DNA of 64,000 nt from Antedon mediterranea (lineage: Eukaryota > Echinodermata > Crinoidea > Comatulida > Antedonidae): the NCBI RefSeq assembly GCF_964355755.1, contig NC_092671.1, positions 39,325,304 to 39,389,303 of the forward strand, given 5' to 3'. Each line of letters begins with the position of its first letter. The stretch's first letter is position 1. Shown one piece after another: positions 12,802 through 27,800 of this stretch. A program made the translations under genes and the position numbers. The notes beneath the pieces are model-generated. The model was not told the DNA's origin. It worked only from the letters and a program-made list of their open reading frames with translations, and ran no database searches.

Positions 12802-13245
12802 GTAACCATGTACATTAATATACATGTAATGATTTAACCACATACATTAATGTACATATGTAACCATGTACATTAATGTACATGTAATGATTTAACCACA
12901 TACATTAATGTACATATGTAACCATGTCCATTAATGTACATGTAATGATTTAACCACATACATTAATGTACATATGTAACCATGTCCATTAATGTACATG
13001 TAATGATTTAACCACATACATTAATGTACATATGTAACCATGTCCATTAATGTACATGTAATGATTTAACCACATACATTAATGTACATATGTAACCATG
13101 TCCATTAATGTACATGTAATGATTTAACCACATACATTAATGTACATTTGTAACCATGTACATGTAATGATTTAACCACATACATTAATGTACATATGTA
13201 ACCATGTACATTAATGTACATGTAATTATGTAACATGTACATTAT
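12802..13245. repeat. 58-bp tandem repeat (satellite-like)
   Basis: About 7.5 copies of a 58-bp unit starting GTAACCATGT. Each unit contains two palindromic TACATTAATGTACA-type segments, so every repeat can fold back. The central four copies are almost identical. It lies in the intergenic region between the C7orf31-like gene and RUSC. Confidence 0.9.
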
Positions 13246-14567
13246 GCAGACTTTGTAAACTATTGTATATAAAATTTAACAAGTGCAAAATCTGATTATT
13301 TTATTATGGAAATATGAAATAAGTAGTACATTAGTACTACAACCTGGTTTGTGTAGCATGATGCTGAACATGAATATGTTTCACAGGTAATGTAATTAGT
13401 TGTGATATACATTAATACATTGTGCAAAATGCAGTACTACGTCAGTATCAATATGTATGTCACATTGTTTGAAACCATATTTGGCAAATTAAATCATACT
13501 GTTTACTTTAAAATTTTAGAGCATTAGTATTTTATTTCAATATCTACATAGTTAATGTATGTTGGAACACTACAGCCAAACCTTATTCAGGGAGCGCCTC
13601 TATTCAGGGGAAATCCCTATGAAGTGGATACTTAGTTGGATCTTAATTGCTACCACTACGATTGAGGATAGTGGCTTTTGCATAAGCTATCACAATATTG
13701 AAAACAATCAACACCTTACACCACCTTCTTTTAAGATTCAAATATTTTATTTTCCATTACACAGTTTAAAAATTCACCATATATCATATTGCACATACAC
13801 CAAATAGTGACAAAAAACAGACTATGCTGTAACAATAATAATATCACACACTTGTTGAATAAGAATAAATAACTAAATAAACATATATAGAACAGAAATA
13901 CAGTAGATTAAGAAAAAACCAACCAAGTTTAAAATCTTAATAAAAATAATGCAATTAATACTCAAAATTACCAAAAAGGTAATTTTGTGATTGTATTTTC
14001 CATAAAAATATGCACAAAATTAAAACAAAAATTTCCATTAGTTTGTAATACATATTAATATTTTAGATGTCATCTCAGTATGTTTTACATTTACACAAGA
14101 ATAACATGGATGAAGATGAAACATCTAGACATTTAAAAACACATTTTATGAATGTTCTATACCTTGTTTTGATATCTATCAGTTTGTAATCAATAACACC
14201 TCTGTTTATCAAGTAAAAATTATTTAAAGTATAAAGTTATTTACCAAATTTAATTTTAAAATGTTCCCAATTATTTAGTCACTGGGACTACTGTATACTA
14301 TAATGATAGCAATGTGTAATTTATTAATAATTTTCAAAAATTGTATTATTTAATTATTATTCGTATTAATTTTTTAATTTATATCATTAGGAACAAAATC
14401 AGAAAGTATACAATCCAAATAAACATTAAAATATTTCAAAACATAAATATACTATTCTTATATATAATGGTTATTGAAGTATGGAAAGACTAAATGGCCG
14501 CTACCTCTTCTGAAACTTTTATAGAACTATGAATACCTCTTGTCATTTGATTGTATAATAAATGATT
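13246..14567. other. Intergenic AT-rich stretch, nothing recognised
   Basis: An 82-codon open frame at 13559-13807 has low-complexity composition, no splice context and no recognisable domain. I did not call it a gene. Confidence 0.4.
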
Positions 14568-14573
14568 ATATTG

Positions 14574-14780
14574 CAGGCCTTGTCTTTTGAAAATTATAGG
14601 TGTGCTACAAATTGGACTCCCCAATACATTCAGGAATGCTGTACAGTAGGTGTGCTGTTTGTATGTTGGTGTGTAGAAGTATACCAAATTAGGCGTGTTG
14701 TAAATCGTACTCCTTAAAGGGCAGTTTAGGAGTGTGTTAAGTGAGTGTTCGCACTCGCTCGCCTTAAAAGACAAGGCCTG
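14574..14780. mobile_element. 207-bp MITE with short inverted ends and a 6-bp target duplication
   Basis: Ends are CAGGCCTTGTCTTTT and AAAAGACAAGGCCTG. It is flanked directly by ATATTG at 14568-14573 and again at 14781-14786. The interior has no gene. Confidence 0.65.
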
Positions 14781-14882
14781 ATATTGATGTTAACACAAGA
14801 TGGTGCCAACTTAATTGATAGGGATATTAGAATAACATGACAACAATCAATCAGACGTACGTATATGCTATGGACAAATATA

Positions 14883-15021
14883 AACCTCTGTCTACACTAT
14901 CAAATTAGCTTGACCAAAAAAAGTGTGATATGCCCAAATATGGTAGTGATATTACATTATCATTACCATATATGGGCACATTTTTTTGTCACATAAAGTT
15001 TGATAGTGTAGACAGAGCTTT
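14883..15021. mobile_element. Palindromic MITE family A, copy 4
   Basis: Ends are CTCTGTCTACACTATCAAAT and TTTGATAGTGTAGACAGAGC. It is intergenic, downstream of RUSC. Confidence 0.85.
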
Positions 15022-15626
15022 AGAATTGTATAGTAAAGATTAAAGACATTACCTTACTGTTACAATGAATATTAAATATTATGAAGTAAATATTAACATT
15101 AAAACACACACTATCTAATGTATATATATTATTACTGTTCTCCATCTTGTTTTGTGTGAAAAATTGACAATAAAATATGTCATGCCTCTATACTTGCATG
15201 AATGCATTTCAAACATCACATTTTAAGCACTTTCTTGCACCATAGTATCTTACTTCATAAAAACATTTTCTCTAAATCTTCATCAATATTTTATACAACA
15301 ATCATACAAAAGAAAACAGTTATTTTGGTATGTTATAGTTCTGTAAATTACTATATTCTTTTCTTCTCAATTATATCTATAAATTCTGAAGACAATAATA
15401 TTACATGTAATGGTTATTGCTTGTTATGTATTCCTATGGTTGTATTTACCTAAATGACAGTGTAAGTTTACACATTGTGTAGCTTAGTTAATCCTATATT
15501 AGAATAGATAATCTTGCATGGCCCCTATTTAACCATTTCCATGTCGACTTATCTCTGTATCGCAGTGCATTATAATAAATAAAATATTATTATAATATTT
15601 ATCACATTCATTTGTTCTACAATCTT

Positions 15627-15807
15627 TTACAGTATTGGTTTGGTTTCCTTGACATGTGATCGATAGACTAACCCTGTTTCTTGACCTCTGCAACACAGCA
15701 ATAGCTCACTGTCAATCCTTTCCTTCAGTTGCAGCACCTCACCTTTAGAAAAGCTTAAGAAACCCTGTTGCATGGACACATTATGGCACCTTGTTTTAAC
15801 TGAAGTT
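15627..15807 (-). CDS. RUSC: RUSC terminal exon encoding the SH3 domain
   Basis: This exon lacks an ATG-initiated frame. It begins after CATATAG at 15808, joins in phase to exon 9 (donor GTAAGA at 16176), and ends at TAA 15629-15627. The 60 residues include MQQGFLSFSKGEVLQLKER and GQETGLVYRSHVKE, which match the ALYDY-distal half of an SH3 fold: the RT loop, diverging turn (LSFxKGE) and the G-LV-x-Y strand. The usual Trp pair after the n-Src loop is replaced by a Leu-Leu-Leu stretch (SELLLCC), so peptide binding may be altered. If exon 9 were not spliced here, the protein would end with four other codons and lack SH3. Confidence 0.8.
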
Positions 15808-18800
15808 CTATATGAAAAAAAAAAAACAATTTAGAAATATTTTTCTAGAAAACTAAACCAGTTTTAATACATATGTACTGTATTACTGAGTATAGTATAG
15901 TATAAATCTCTGTCTACACTATCAAACTTTATGTGACAATAAAATGTGATGTGTCCCTATATGGACATGATGATGTCATATCGCTACCATATTTGGGCAC
16001 ATAGTGTGGACAGAGCTTAAGGTGTCTGGTTATGAAGTATGTCTACAAGTGTGTGAATTTAACATAAATTAGAAGGTGGCATAGCAGTTTAAAATCATTC
16101 TTTTTATCTATTTTAATAATACCACATTAAAAATTCATTTATTTCACAAAACATATCAAACTAATTTCTATCTTACTGTTTAGAATCAGATATTGGTGTC
16201 CACTGTTGTTCTGGTTCAGTTGACAAGGACATTGTCTGTTCAAATGGCAGCATGGATTCTTTCCTTGCTTCACCTGGTGAGATCGCATCCCGCCTTGACT
16301 CTTGTTGTGGTCTGGTATTTCTCATATCTACCATTTGGAACTCTTTAGGAGTTTGTTTGGGAAGCAGCATATAATCAAATGCTTTAATGACACTATAAAG
16401 AAATAAGAAATAAGATTGTGTGGATGTAAAGAAAACGTTTATAGAAACCAAATCATGTCAAGTTAAAACTCCAGGTAAATACAGACAGCAAACAACGGGA
16501 CAAATGATAACGTTGACTAAAGCTCTGTCCACACTATCAAACAAAAAAAAGCGTGATGTGCCCAAATATGGTAGTGATATGCTTAAATATGATAGTGATA
16601 TGACATCATGTCCATATATGGGCACTCACATCACATTTGTTTGATAGTGTAGACAGAGCTTAAAACTTGATTTAAATGAGGTGAATCAAACATTTTTTTG
16701 GCTAAAACAATAGTAGTTAAACTACACTTGCATTATTACTACTCACTTTGTGCCAATATTATTCATCATAGAGGTTGAGGCATAAGCCTCATCAGCAGAG
16801 TATTCTGATTGGTTGTTTCTTTGTAATCCCTCTAAATTGTCTTTATCAGCACCAACGACAGGGTACCTTACATCTTGTTTATGCATATCTTCCCCATATA
16901 ACTTCTTGCTAACAGCCCCAGTCATCGAACCTATTGACCACCCTCTGTTACTTCCTGCCTGTGTACTTACTCCCTCTTGTATTTGGTTTCTTTCAGTTTT
17001 TGGTATACTATCATGCTTTACAGTATTCACTTGTGTCTGGAATGTTTTATCTTTTGCTGTTACTCCCTCTGTTTCAGTTTTCCTTGAAGCATGGGTTAAA
17101 CTTTGCGATACTTGATCACTTCTTTTTTTCAAACTTGCTTTATCTCTACCGACAATGGCAGTCTTTAAAAGTGCTTTTGATCTCCTCCAAGAGGCATCAG
17201 GTTTTTGCAGTTCTGTTGGGTCAACAGCACTTTTACTGGATTGTTCTTTAGATAACCTAAGTGACCCAAGAATACTGGAAGGTTTAACCCAACTCTGCCA
17301 CGAAGCAGGAGGCTCTTCGTTTGTTTTCGTTTGTGAGTTGCGTCTGCCTAACCAGGGAAGAGACATGAATGCTTGAGAGTCTGTTGATGTGAACGATTCC
17401 TGTCTAGTTCTGTAACTTTGCCTCTGTGTGTATTTCAATTCAAAGTCTAACGCTAGTTTAAAAGGAAGTAACGATAATGGTTGTACCGCTACCATCAAGT
17501 CATTGAAGAATTGGTTCATACTTGTTGAGCACTGACATAAAAACGCATTTTTCTCATAGTAAGTTCGCACAATATCTATATATAAATAAAAGAAAAAAAT
17601 ACTGATAATACATATGTATTTAGATTGGTAAAATAGCCTATTGTGCAATCAATGAAAAAAAAACCGAAACATTTTGAAGACAATTTGTCTAGAAAAAAAG
17701 CCTGGAAACAGAAATATTAATATCAGGAAGTTATCATAATGAAAATAATAATTATTACATTATATTTTGTTCCACAAAACAAAATACCATTATATTTATT
17801 TATTTATTCTTTATTTTGACTGGATTGCATTTTCAGTAACGCAGTACTGCTTTCCAAAATGGTCCAGTTATAAGTTTAAAAGTAAATAAAATTTATAACA
17901 TATATAAATACATATAAATAACAATTTATGACTTAATGAAGCATATTTCTCATTACTCAAGGTTACCTATTAATTAATATAAAAAATGTTCAGGAAATCA
18001 ATTAATTTACATTAAAGTGATTATAGTCATAATAATGAGATGTTATATATTGTGAATGCACTTAAAAAGAAAATAAATGACAATCTCTATTTTGTACCTA
18101 AAACCACAGTGAAAAATACTGTATAAGTTTTAGCTTAAAGGTGCATTGTCCCCCTGAAAAATAACTTTTATTTTTTTTGACCAAAAATTATATCTAAACA
18201 AAATGTTACTACCTGAAAAAATTGTAATTTAAAGCAAATTGGCTGCCAGCCAATAGATTTTTGGTTGATTTTAAACATTTATTTATTTTATAAGTGACAA
18301 CTTTTTTTCTCCTTTTTTTTCTACGGAAGTGATTAACTTTATTAAAACTACAAAATAACCTATTCAAAGTCTGATTTAATTAATCTTCATTCTTCATGTT
18401 TTTGGGCGACAATACATCTTTAAATTCTAATTTCTGGTTTATATGTATATCTATTCCCATCGTACCTGGATGCCGCCGTATATGGTTAAGCCAAACTTCT
18501 AAACACTTTGTGCTGCAAAATAAAAAAAAGAAACAACTTTTCAAATATTCCAATTCAAACAGAACATACAAAAATAAAGATAACAATTTTATTTGTTTTA
18601 ATAAGTTTGTGTATTTTTGTTGGTTCAGTGGATGAGGTTATGTGGAAAGAGAACTTTCATTTAGCTTTAGATGAGAAGATAATAAATGAGTTAACTAACA
18701 ATATATATTTCTGAATATTACTAATCAACTAAAATGAAACTGTACTTGTGTAGAAGTCACCCAAACCATTAATATTATCCACAAAATGTATTATTTTTAT

Positions 18801-21800
18801 GTCTTTAATTTCACCAAAAACCCAAAATGTTGAACTCGAGTTAGTTTATCAAGTATTTCTGTATTTGTTCAATGTATCAGACACCGTGTGATGGTTATTA
18901 ATAATTAGAAATTGATGAAGATGCGTGAAATGAATAAAATTGCATGGTACTTGTTATGTATGCTAAGAAGTCACTCTAAATAGAGTATGACCTGATAGTT
19001 TTGACAGTTGTTGTGTATGCTAAGAAGTCTACATAGAGTATTACTAGTTTGACAAAAAAGGTGTGATGTGCCCAAATTAGGTAGTGATATGCTTAAATAT
19101 GGTAGTGATATGCTTAAATATTGTAGTGATATGACATAATCATGTCAATATATGGCCACATCACATTTTTTTGTCACATAACGTTTGATAGTGTAGACAG
19201 GGGTTGCTGTGTATTCAGTATTTCTGTGATTGCATTAATTGTGCTTGTGACCCTGTTTATATTGAAGTGTAGCAAGCAGAATGTGAATTTTAGTTTGAAT
19301 GAGAACTTACCTCCCATGAAATAATGTTGTGACACTGATTAATAACGAAAATAAATAAATACACAAATTATAAATGTTTGAAAATAAAATAAAAACCAAA
19401 TTGAAATAAAATCATCAGTGTTTATATTAATGTTTGGTTTGAGAATGTTATGGTTTCATGTATCAATATGCAAACATAGTTCAAAAGTAAATACAAATGT
19501 ATTTTGGTGTAAAGGTATACTTCGAAAAAAACACTGAAAAATGCTCAATTTAGATATAAATTAAAAACAAAATCTAAATCAAAATGATAAAGTAAAACAG
19601 CCAGAAAGAATATAAGATACAGTATATAATAATGATATTAGATAGGATTATTTATAGTATATGTATTGGTGTAATGCATGTGTACATATTCAATTTGCTA
19701 TAGGCAATAAGAACAGCTGGCAGGCCTGTGCAAGGTTCAAAGTGTGTGAAATACCTCACCTGAGCAGACCAAATATAAATGCATTAAACTTGAGCATGTC
19801 TGTTGACAGAGACTTCTGTTCTTGAATGAGGCAGACTAGTTCATATAAGGATCTGGTACCTGGGCCTAGAAAATGGAAGAATTTGCATTGTCTTTATGAT
19901 TATAATTATCAATTCTGAATAAAGTTGATCAAGAAACCATTTGTTCTATTTAAAAGTCACATCATTGGGATCAACATATGGCCAGATAGAAAAGACAAGA
20001 TAATCTTTTTTTACATCAAATTTTAAAGCCTTCTTTACTATTAGCTATTAATTTTTCCTCGCAAAAAGATTGCCATATTTAGGAAAAAAAAGTATTGTTG
20101 AGGTGTGTAGACGGTGACTAGACACTTAGACTATCATCCTCATATTTGATACGGCACAATAATTAATAGTAAGTAGTATGGTAAATTTCAAAGCTTCGAA
20201 GAGAAACTAAAACAACTTTTGATTTGGCCTAATTAATAGGTAATCAGCTGTACAATATGTTGATAAATAAAGTTGAAAGTGTCAGGCTTATCCTCCGGTA
20301 AACATGTATCACTTTCATAAAAAATATACTAGTACTACATTATAGATGAAAAACTATACAGTATGTCAATAAGACTTGCCCCAAGTCTGTATTTATTGTC
20401 TCCTTTTTGTTAGCCCACCAGCGTTTCAATTTTTACAAGCCCAAGTAATATACGTATGAAACGCCATGTGTGTCAAAATATTTATCTTTTTACTAATAGA
20501 ATCTAGACTATATATATGAATGAATTTACCAAGTTCAGTAGTGGCTTCAACAACCTGCCAAATAGAATTCTTAGCCCTGCCAATGATGTAGTTCCTGATG
20601 TACGGCTTCATGCCATCCTTTAAGATGTTAGCGATGGCAGGACAGAGATGATCCAACACCAGAAGGCCAATCACTGGAGTTCTCAACGTATCCCCTAGGA
20701 TTGTCTGAAACAGATACAGTATCAATCAGCATTCTTTTAAAACAACATTATTTTGTGTATGTATGAGATTGATAGAGCAGGGTTCAACCTGACCACTTTT
20801 TCACAGAGGTCTTTGGCAACCCAGTGGTTTGAACAGAGATTCTCTTTTCCTGCGAAAACCACTTGTGGCTTTTTATTTATAAACAGAAAATGATGTAAAT
20901 CTATTTTAGGTAATTTTTACAAAGAACTCTGATAGAATTAGATTTAGAAAAAACAAAGGGGTTCAAGGAACAATATAAAATGCTAGTTTTTATCTTTTTT
21001 TAAATCTAATCGTGCTCAGTCCCCATCAAGTAATTTTTTAATGACAGCAAATTTAGACTTTATAATCACACATACTTGATGCTAAAATCTTAAAATCATT
21101 TTCCCAGGTCAGGTTAAAAATAGATTAATGAAGCAAATACTTGATAATTAAATTATTCATTCAAAATATTGCAAAGAACATGATCAGGTTCAAGGAAGAA
21201 CATTAAAATGGTAATTGTATTATCTTAGCACCTCAATTAGGTAATGTCACTTAAACTTAATATTGATTGATGGTGAGTTGGACTTGATACTGTAAACCAT
21301 GTATAATAGATGACAAACTACTCTTTGAAGTATTTTGCCAGGTCAGCCTAAAAATAGATTACTGAGAATAAACATGCATGGAGGGAGAATTTAGCAAGGA
21401 CCTGGAAATTGAATCATAGGCAAATTGTTTGTTTTTGACATTTTTTATGTATTCTCAATCCAGCTTTTTTGGCTGCAAAAGATTTTTATTTGCCTTAGTG
21501 AATTTTTTTGATGTTTTTTTGAAAGTGAAAACATTTCTGTTTTGGTTTTTTTTCTATGGAAGAGATTTACTCTATTAAAACTACAAAAATAACCTATTCA
21601 AAGTACAATTTAATTAATCTTCATTTTTCATGTTTTGGGGGACAATACATCTTTAACCTTATTTCATCTAAAAAAATGGCCAGGTTCATTAAACACATAA
21701 CATAGTTGAATAAATAAAACCACAACATCCTACACATTTTATTGTTATTAATCAACATCATACTTGAACTAATCAAATAATAATTATTAATATGTGTGAT

Positions 21801-24800
21801 CATTGTGCTGTACATCCCTATATCCAATCTAGCATGCATGTTAATTAACAAGGTCAATTTAAGGTCACATCAGTTTTTATCCAACCAACCAGTTTCCTTG
21901 TCTGTCAAGTTCAACTGTCAGTGAACACTAACCTGGGTAATATAAACACCTTAGATATTATATAATGTTAATATTTTAATTAATACTTTCATTATTGAAA
22001 TATGACTAAGCTTAGAGAAGAACAAGAAATATAATACAGTGTAAGCTTGAGCCCAGGGGCATAACGCACAGGGCAAAGGCCCCAGGTTTAGCACTTCTAA
22101 CAGGCCCTCCAACACTGGGTAGTTGCATTGGACTGCTTATGCTTTGGGGCTCCCGGGTTTAGCCAGAAAGCCTTATATAGCCATTACGCCACTGTTTGAA
22201 CCAGAGGGTCAGAGTTAGTAGCTTGGCTGGGGTGACATTTTCTGCAATCAAATATTTTCTTGTCTTTAACTATTAATTTTATCTTATTTAATTCAGCATT
22301 ATCAATGGATGGTTAACAGTTTTTTTTTTGTTCTGGTTAAATTTATAGTATCATTTATTAATTACTTGTAAATTACTCATATCCCTTACCTTATCCTGTG
22401 GTCCCATCTCTGAGGTCCTTGAAAAATGATTGAGAATAAGATCCACAGCAGAGCTAACAGCTGTAACTAAACCTACAAAAGTGATGAAGATGAATGTGCT
22501 ACATGAGAAAACTGTGAGATTATCTTGAATACAGTTGCAGTTGCAAAGCTCTGTGTACACTATCAAACTAGTTTGACAAAAAAGTGTGATATGCCTAAAT
22601 ATTGTAGTGATATTCCCAAATATGGTAGTGATATGACATCATCATGTCTATGGGCATATCACATTTTGTTGTCACATAAAGTTTGATAGTATAAACAGAG
22701 CTTAATAGACATAATGAATACAATGAAGTGTAAATTTCTCAATGCAGGATCCTTGCCGTCATTTATGCTATGAAACTGTATTTATAAAGGATGAGTAAAT
22801 AAAGGTGAATTGAAAATGAATACAATAAAGTTTGTTTAAAATTGATGTTTAGAAAAACATTTACCTTTCATAACCACCATGTCAATGTTCATTGGCTGTT
22901 TTCTGGGTCTTGGTGAAACAGTAATGTCTTGCGGCGGAAGCTCTTGTGGCTGAAGATCCTGCCAATCATCAAATCCATCGTCATTCCTAGCATCTCCCAA
23001 TGGCAGACTTCTTGCAACACCTTTCATGGTGATGCCATCATCTCTTTTCTTTGTTGAACCCCCTCTAGTGATATCTCTTTTGTCATCAGCAACACTTCTA
23101 CCAATATTTTTCTCTCTTGTGCCAACTTTACCAACGTCTCTTTTTATAATATTCTTTATCTTCTCTTTTCCTTTCGGAGATTTCCAATCTGCCATTCTGT
23201 TTATGGTTGGTGATCGTTTTTTAACGTTGGTTTGTGATTGGTTAGTATATATATCTTGACGGTTCTTGTACCAGTTGAGGACCGCGGGTAGCGTGTGGTA
23301 TCCATGGGTCATGTAGGTTGGCTCATAATATCCCCGTCTCTCCTTCTTCTTATGTAGATCCTTTTGAACTATAATAAAAAAAGGTAGAGTTACAACTTTA
23401 TGAAAAGAATCCATTTCTGTATGTGTGAATGCAATTAGTTCTTAAAACATTCAGGCTGATCAAACAAATTACTAATGAAAAAAAAAAATATATAAATATT
23501 GAAGGAAATACTTTCAATCAACAAACTACATCAAATCCATTTATTATGATTAATATTAAAGATGCATTGACTTATTAAGTACTTATTAAGTTAGCTTGAA
23601 AAAAAACCACATCTAATCAATTTGGTCAAGAAATAGCTTCCAGTGAATACTGCTATTTCTATTCTTATATTTTTGTTCTCAATTTTAAATATTAATTTTC
23701 ATTTTTTTTTCATTGAAGGAGTCAATGCATCTTTAACACAATTGATTATTTTTAATAACATCGCAGTATAACATGGCAACATTCACACCTATAAAATATC
23801 AAGCCAACAACAATAATAATTAAATTCATTATATTTTAAAACCAAATTAAGATATAAATGTAGTATAAAGACTTGTCTACACTATCAAACTTTATGTGAC
23901 AAAAAAATGTGATGTGCCCATATATGGACATGATGATGTCTATGTTTTTTCTTAAAACAAATGATAATAAATGATACTTGACTTGATATCAATACAATAT
24001 TTAGGCACATCACACTTTTTTGTCAAACTAGTTTGATAGTGTAGACAGAGCTTAAGGTATCAAAGTTCACAGTATGTGCATAAGATTAAACAACCACTAA
24101 ACATAGAAAATCCCAACATTAAGCATTTCCTTTGGTTTAATGTTGGTGTATCTTTTTTCCTATCATAAAATCATAATAAAAACGGGCGTTGTGGTTTTGC
24201 AAAACATTATGAGTTTGGGAAATTGTTTTTGGATGTTACTGATAAAATGCCAGGATGTAGATACCATCATAATTATTATTTTGGTGATCATGACCTTATG
24301 TAAATGAAAATTATAATCAATGTGCACATTGATGATGTTAATTAGACATGTTAATGTTTTTAATATTTGTAATATGACGCTGCAGTATTTGTACAGTTAG
24401 AAGAATAAGAAGGGAGAGAGTGGCCCAGAAAAAAAAAATTTTAATATAGGAAAAAGATAACATATTGTAATATTGTAGAACTATACAAAACACAATCTAT
24501 TATTTCATCACAAAAAGACATTTCTTAGAGAAGAATACGGTGCTCATTTCTACACTACAACTCGCATACCGAACTGATAGGCCTATATTGTAAGCCTTAC
24601 AGCTCCTTTAGCATATAGGAGTGAGGCTTTTATCTGTTAGCACTACTGTACATACAGTACAAGTACTGTACTTCAGCATATTAGAATGAGGTGCCTACTT
24701 GTAAGCATGAGTACTTAGCGTATTGGAGTGAGGTGCCTACTTGTAAGCATGAGTACTTAGCGTATTGGAGTGAGGCGCCTCCTGTAAGCAGTACAAACTT

Positions 24801-27800
24801 ACTTAGCGTATCAGATTGAAGCGCCCAAAGTGCTAAGAATACTTGCGTATTTGAGTTAGGCGGTGTCTATCTGTAATCATGAATAATATTCAATTGTATA
24901 TTAATATTATACAGCCATTAATACCCATTTTAACCTAGTTAGATCTGAACCAGCCTGAATTACTCACATCCTATGCATTAACATTACTACTGTAATAAAT
25001 GTCTGTATTCTACGATTGATATTATCAACAGATGTAAGAATTAACTATTAGTCAATTCCCAGCAGGCGTAATATTTTACTGGGGTTTAAAAAGCCTCTAC
25101 AAGCACCCTCTACCTACAGATCGGACATTTCGAGTTACCCCCAAATTGGTTTGGATGTTTAGCCAATCAAGGGGCTGTATGGTACTCACTGGGTACTACA
25201 ATATTTGACCTTATATGTGTCCAAAATGGTGCAGAGAAATTTAATTTGTTGACCCTAAATGAATATTATTATTACAGAAATATGTGAATGATCAGCAACA
25301 TGTTAGGTAAAGATTGAAACTATGGCTACACTACTATAATTTAAAATAAATGACAGTCCACAAAAATAAGTAACAAATACATATTTCCGAAAGGTCAATT
25401 TGGCTTGAGAATCACAATTACCAGAAGGGATAAAAAAAATCTTAATTTTTATGCTAAATATTTATTTAAATATTTAAAGAGCAGCAGAAGAAAACAAAAC
25501 TATGTTATGAAGGTTAATCATAAGTATTATAATGTCACGACTGACAGCTGTATCGAGCACATCCCTGATCCCTTAATTCTTAGCAAAAAATAATATTACA
25601 CAACAGCGTATTTGAAATCCTGAGGGAGAATATTCATAATGAACAGGAAAATGACGCAAACGTTGCTCATCCTACGCTAACCAGTGTACAGTGGTGATAA
25701 CATACAAGAACGACAAATAAGAACAGAACAAATATCAGCATTGATTGAAATGATTGTAATTCAGACATTAGAACTGAAGACAGAACATTGTGGTTGTGAT
25801 CAAAATGAAAGAAATAATAAATATTCCAAACCTTGTTGGTGTTTTTGAATTACCGATAATTATGTATGTAAATATCCAAATATGGAAAAAATAGAAAAGA
25901 AATAAGTAAGAATTACAAAATAAAAGTTCTGTTTTCACACTTTTTTTAAAGATATTATTTAAAAAAAAAATCATATTCATCCATCTTATCATTTCAAATT
26001 ATTTAATTAAATTCCAGTATATCACCAGGCAGTTTAGAATTAATACTGTTCTATGCCTAATGTGTTTATATATATTATTATATAATTAAATAATTATATA
26101 TATTACAATATATAAATTACTATAATAATTATATTTTTTTTCCTGATAATTTTTTTTGTTGAAATCTAAAAAAACTAAAATTCATCATAATTAACAAAGC
26201 CACAGGATGAGTTTAAGCAGAAAACCCACAAAGTTACATCCTGTATTGTGGTGAGAAATGACAACATGTCATATTTTAAATTGTATTTGGATTAAAAAAA
26301 AAATAAACTGTCGGCCAGTTGTTGTTGGTAATAAATGTGATGAAGAATGGAGGCTTTAGGTAAAGAATGATTAAACCCACAGAATGATTTATCATATTAG
26401 AGCATGGATTAATTAAAGATGAAAGACCTAAAACATGATGCGGGCATACAATTAAATAATAGATAAATGTATAAACAATAGAATGATCTATACACAATGC
26501 GCGCATAGATCAATTAAAGGTAAACAATTAATAGTATCTATAAATAAATTGAAAATTGTCTGTTAATATTGTATCCATTGAGTCTTTTCATGGTAATAAA
26601 TTTCCATTTTTGTTTATTCTACATAATGCTAGTAGGCCTACAGTGTATGTGAGAAAATTATGTGAGAAAAAATGACAATTACATCAAAAATTGAAAGCTC
26701 GAGATATTTAAATGACACAATGAACATTTTAAATATAATTATACGAGTGTACTACAACAAACAGTTTTAGAATGTCTGTCATGCCTTGCTCATATTAAAA
26801 ATAAAACACAGACAACACATCAGTTGGGAATGTAGCAAACCTAACAGGCAATATCATACGGCGACCAGATGTTCAACAGTGATTTAAAGTACATTATAAC
26901 ATTCAAACAAAATACCATGGCTAAATGTAAAATTAGAAAGCATGCTTAGAATGTTAAAACAAAAACCAAATAAAACCACCATCAATTATTATTATTATCA
27001 TGATCTTATTCATGCAGAACCAAAATGTACAGTAAAAATCCTGAAGAAAACCATGCATATTAGTTAACTGTATAAAAAAGACTTGACAAAAAATGCAAAC
27101 CTTTTCTCCAACGATGTTCCTCATCTACGACATGTATAGGTTTCAGCGGTTGATGTTCTATGTACTGAACAGTGTCTTCTAGATGATGATTATAAGACGT
27201 GTAGATTGTAGATCTGTTTGTATGATAGTTAACATCATTTACTTCCTTTTGTTTAACATCAGGAACCGATGTTGAAACTTTAGACGTTGTTCGTTTCAAT
27301 TGTCTCAGTTCCAAGTCAAGTGCTTGCTCTTTCAGTTTTTCAAGCAAATCGTGAATCAATCTTGGATTTTTTTTACTTGATCTTGTCTCGGATTTAGGGA
27401 TTACGGATGATTTCTGAGCTGGTGAGATCGATTTACTCGGTGTAAAACTCTTCAACCAAGTTTTGTCTTTTACAGGATCTTGTAAATTATGTTGAAGAAA
27501 TCCAGCTTCAGATATCTTTCTCATTGGTCTGTAGCAAATATAATCTTGTTGAATGTCACTTGTGATTGAATTGCTGGTTTTTGTTGCAACTGGAATTTCC
27601 CTTATTGAATTAGAAGCACTTGAAGAATGTTTACAGCCTTCTGACAAAGATGACACAGATGACGAAATATCCGATAAGTCTTCTGACGTGTCACCTCTTG
27701 AATTTAAACGTTTGGAATGGCCGTATGATAATTTGGTTGGGGTTCCTTGTCCTGATGGAAGAGACAGGTAAAAGCTTTCATGGTCAGCATTACATTCTGC

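Noticed and set aside
13559-13807. 82-codon frame in intergenic DNA
   Set aside because: AT-driven composition, no splice context, no recognisable domain.
16813-17376. Plus-strand frames of 73-105 codons
   Set aside because: Antisense shadows of the large RUSC exon 17575-16747.
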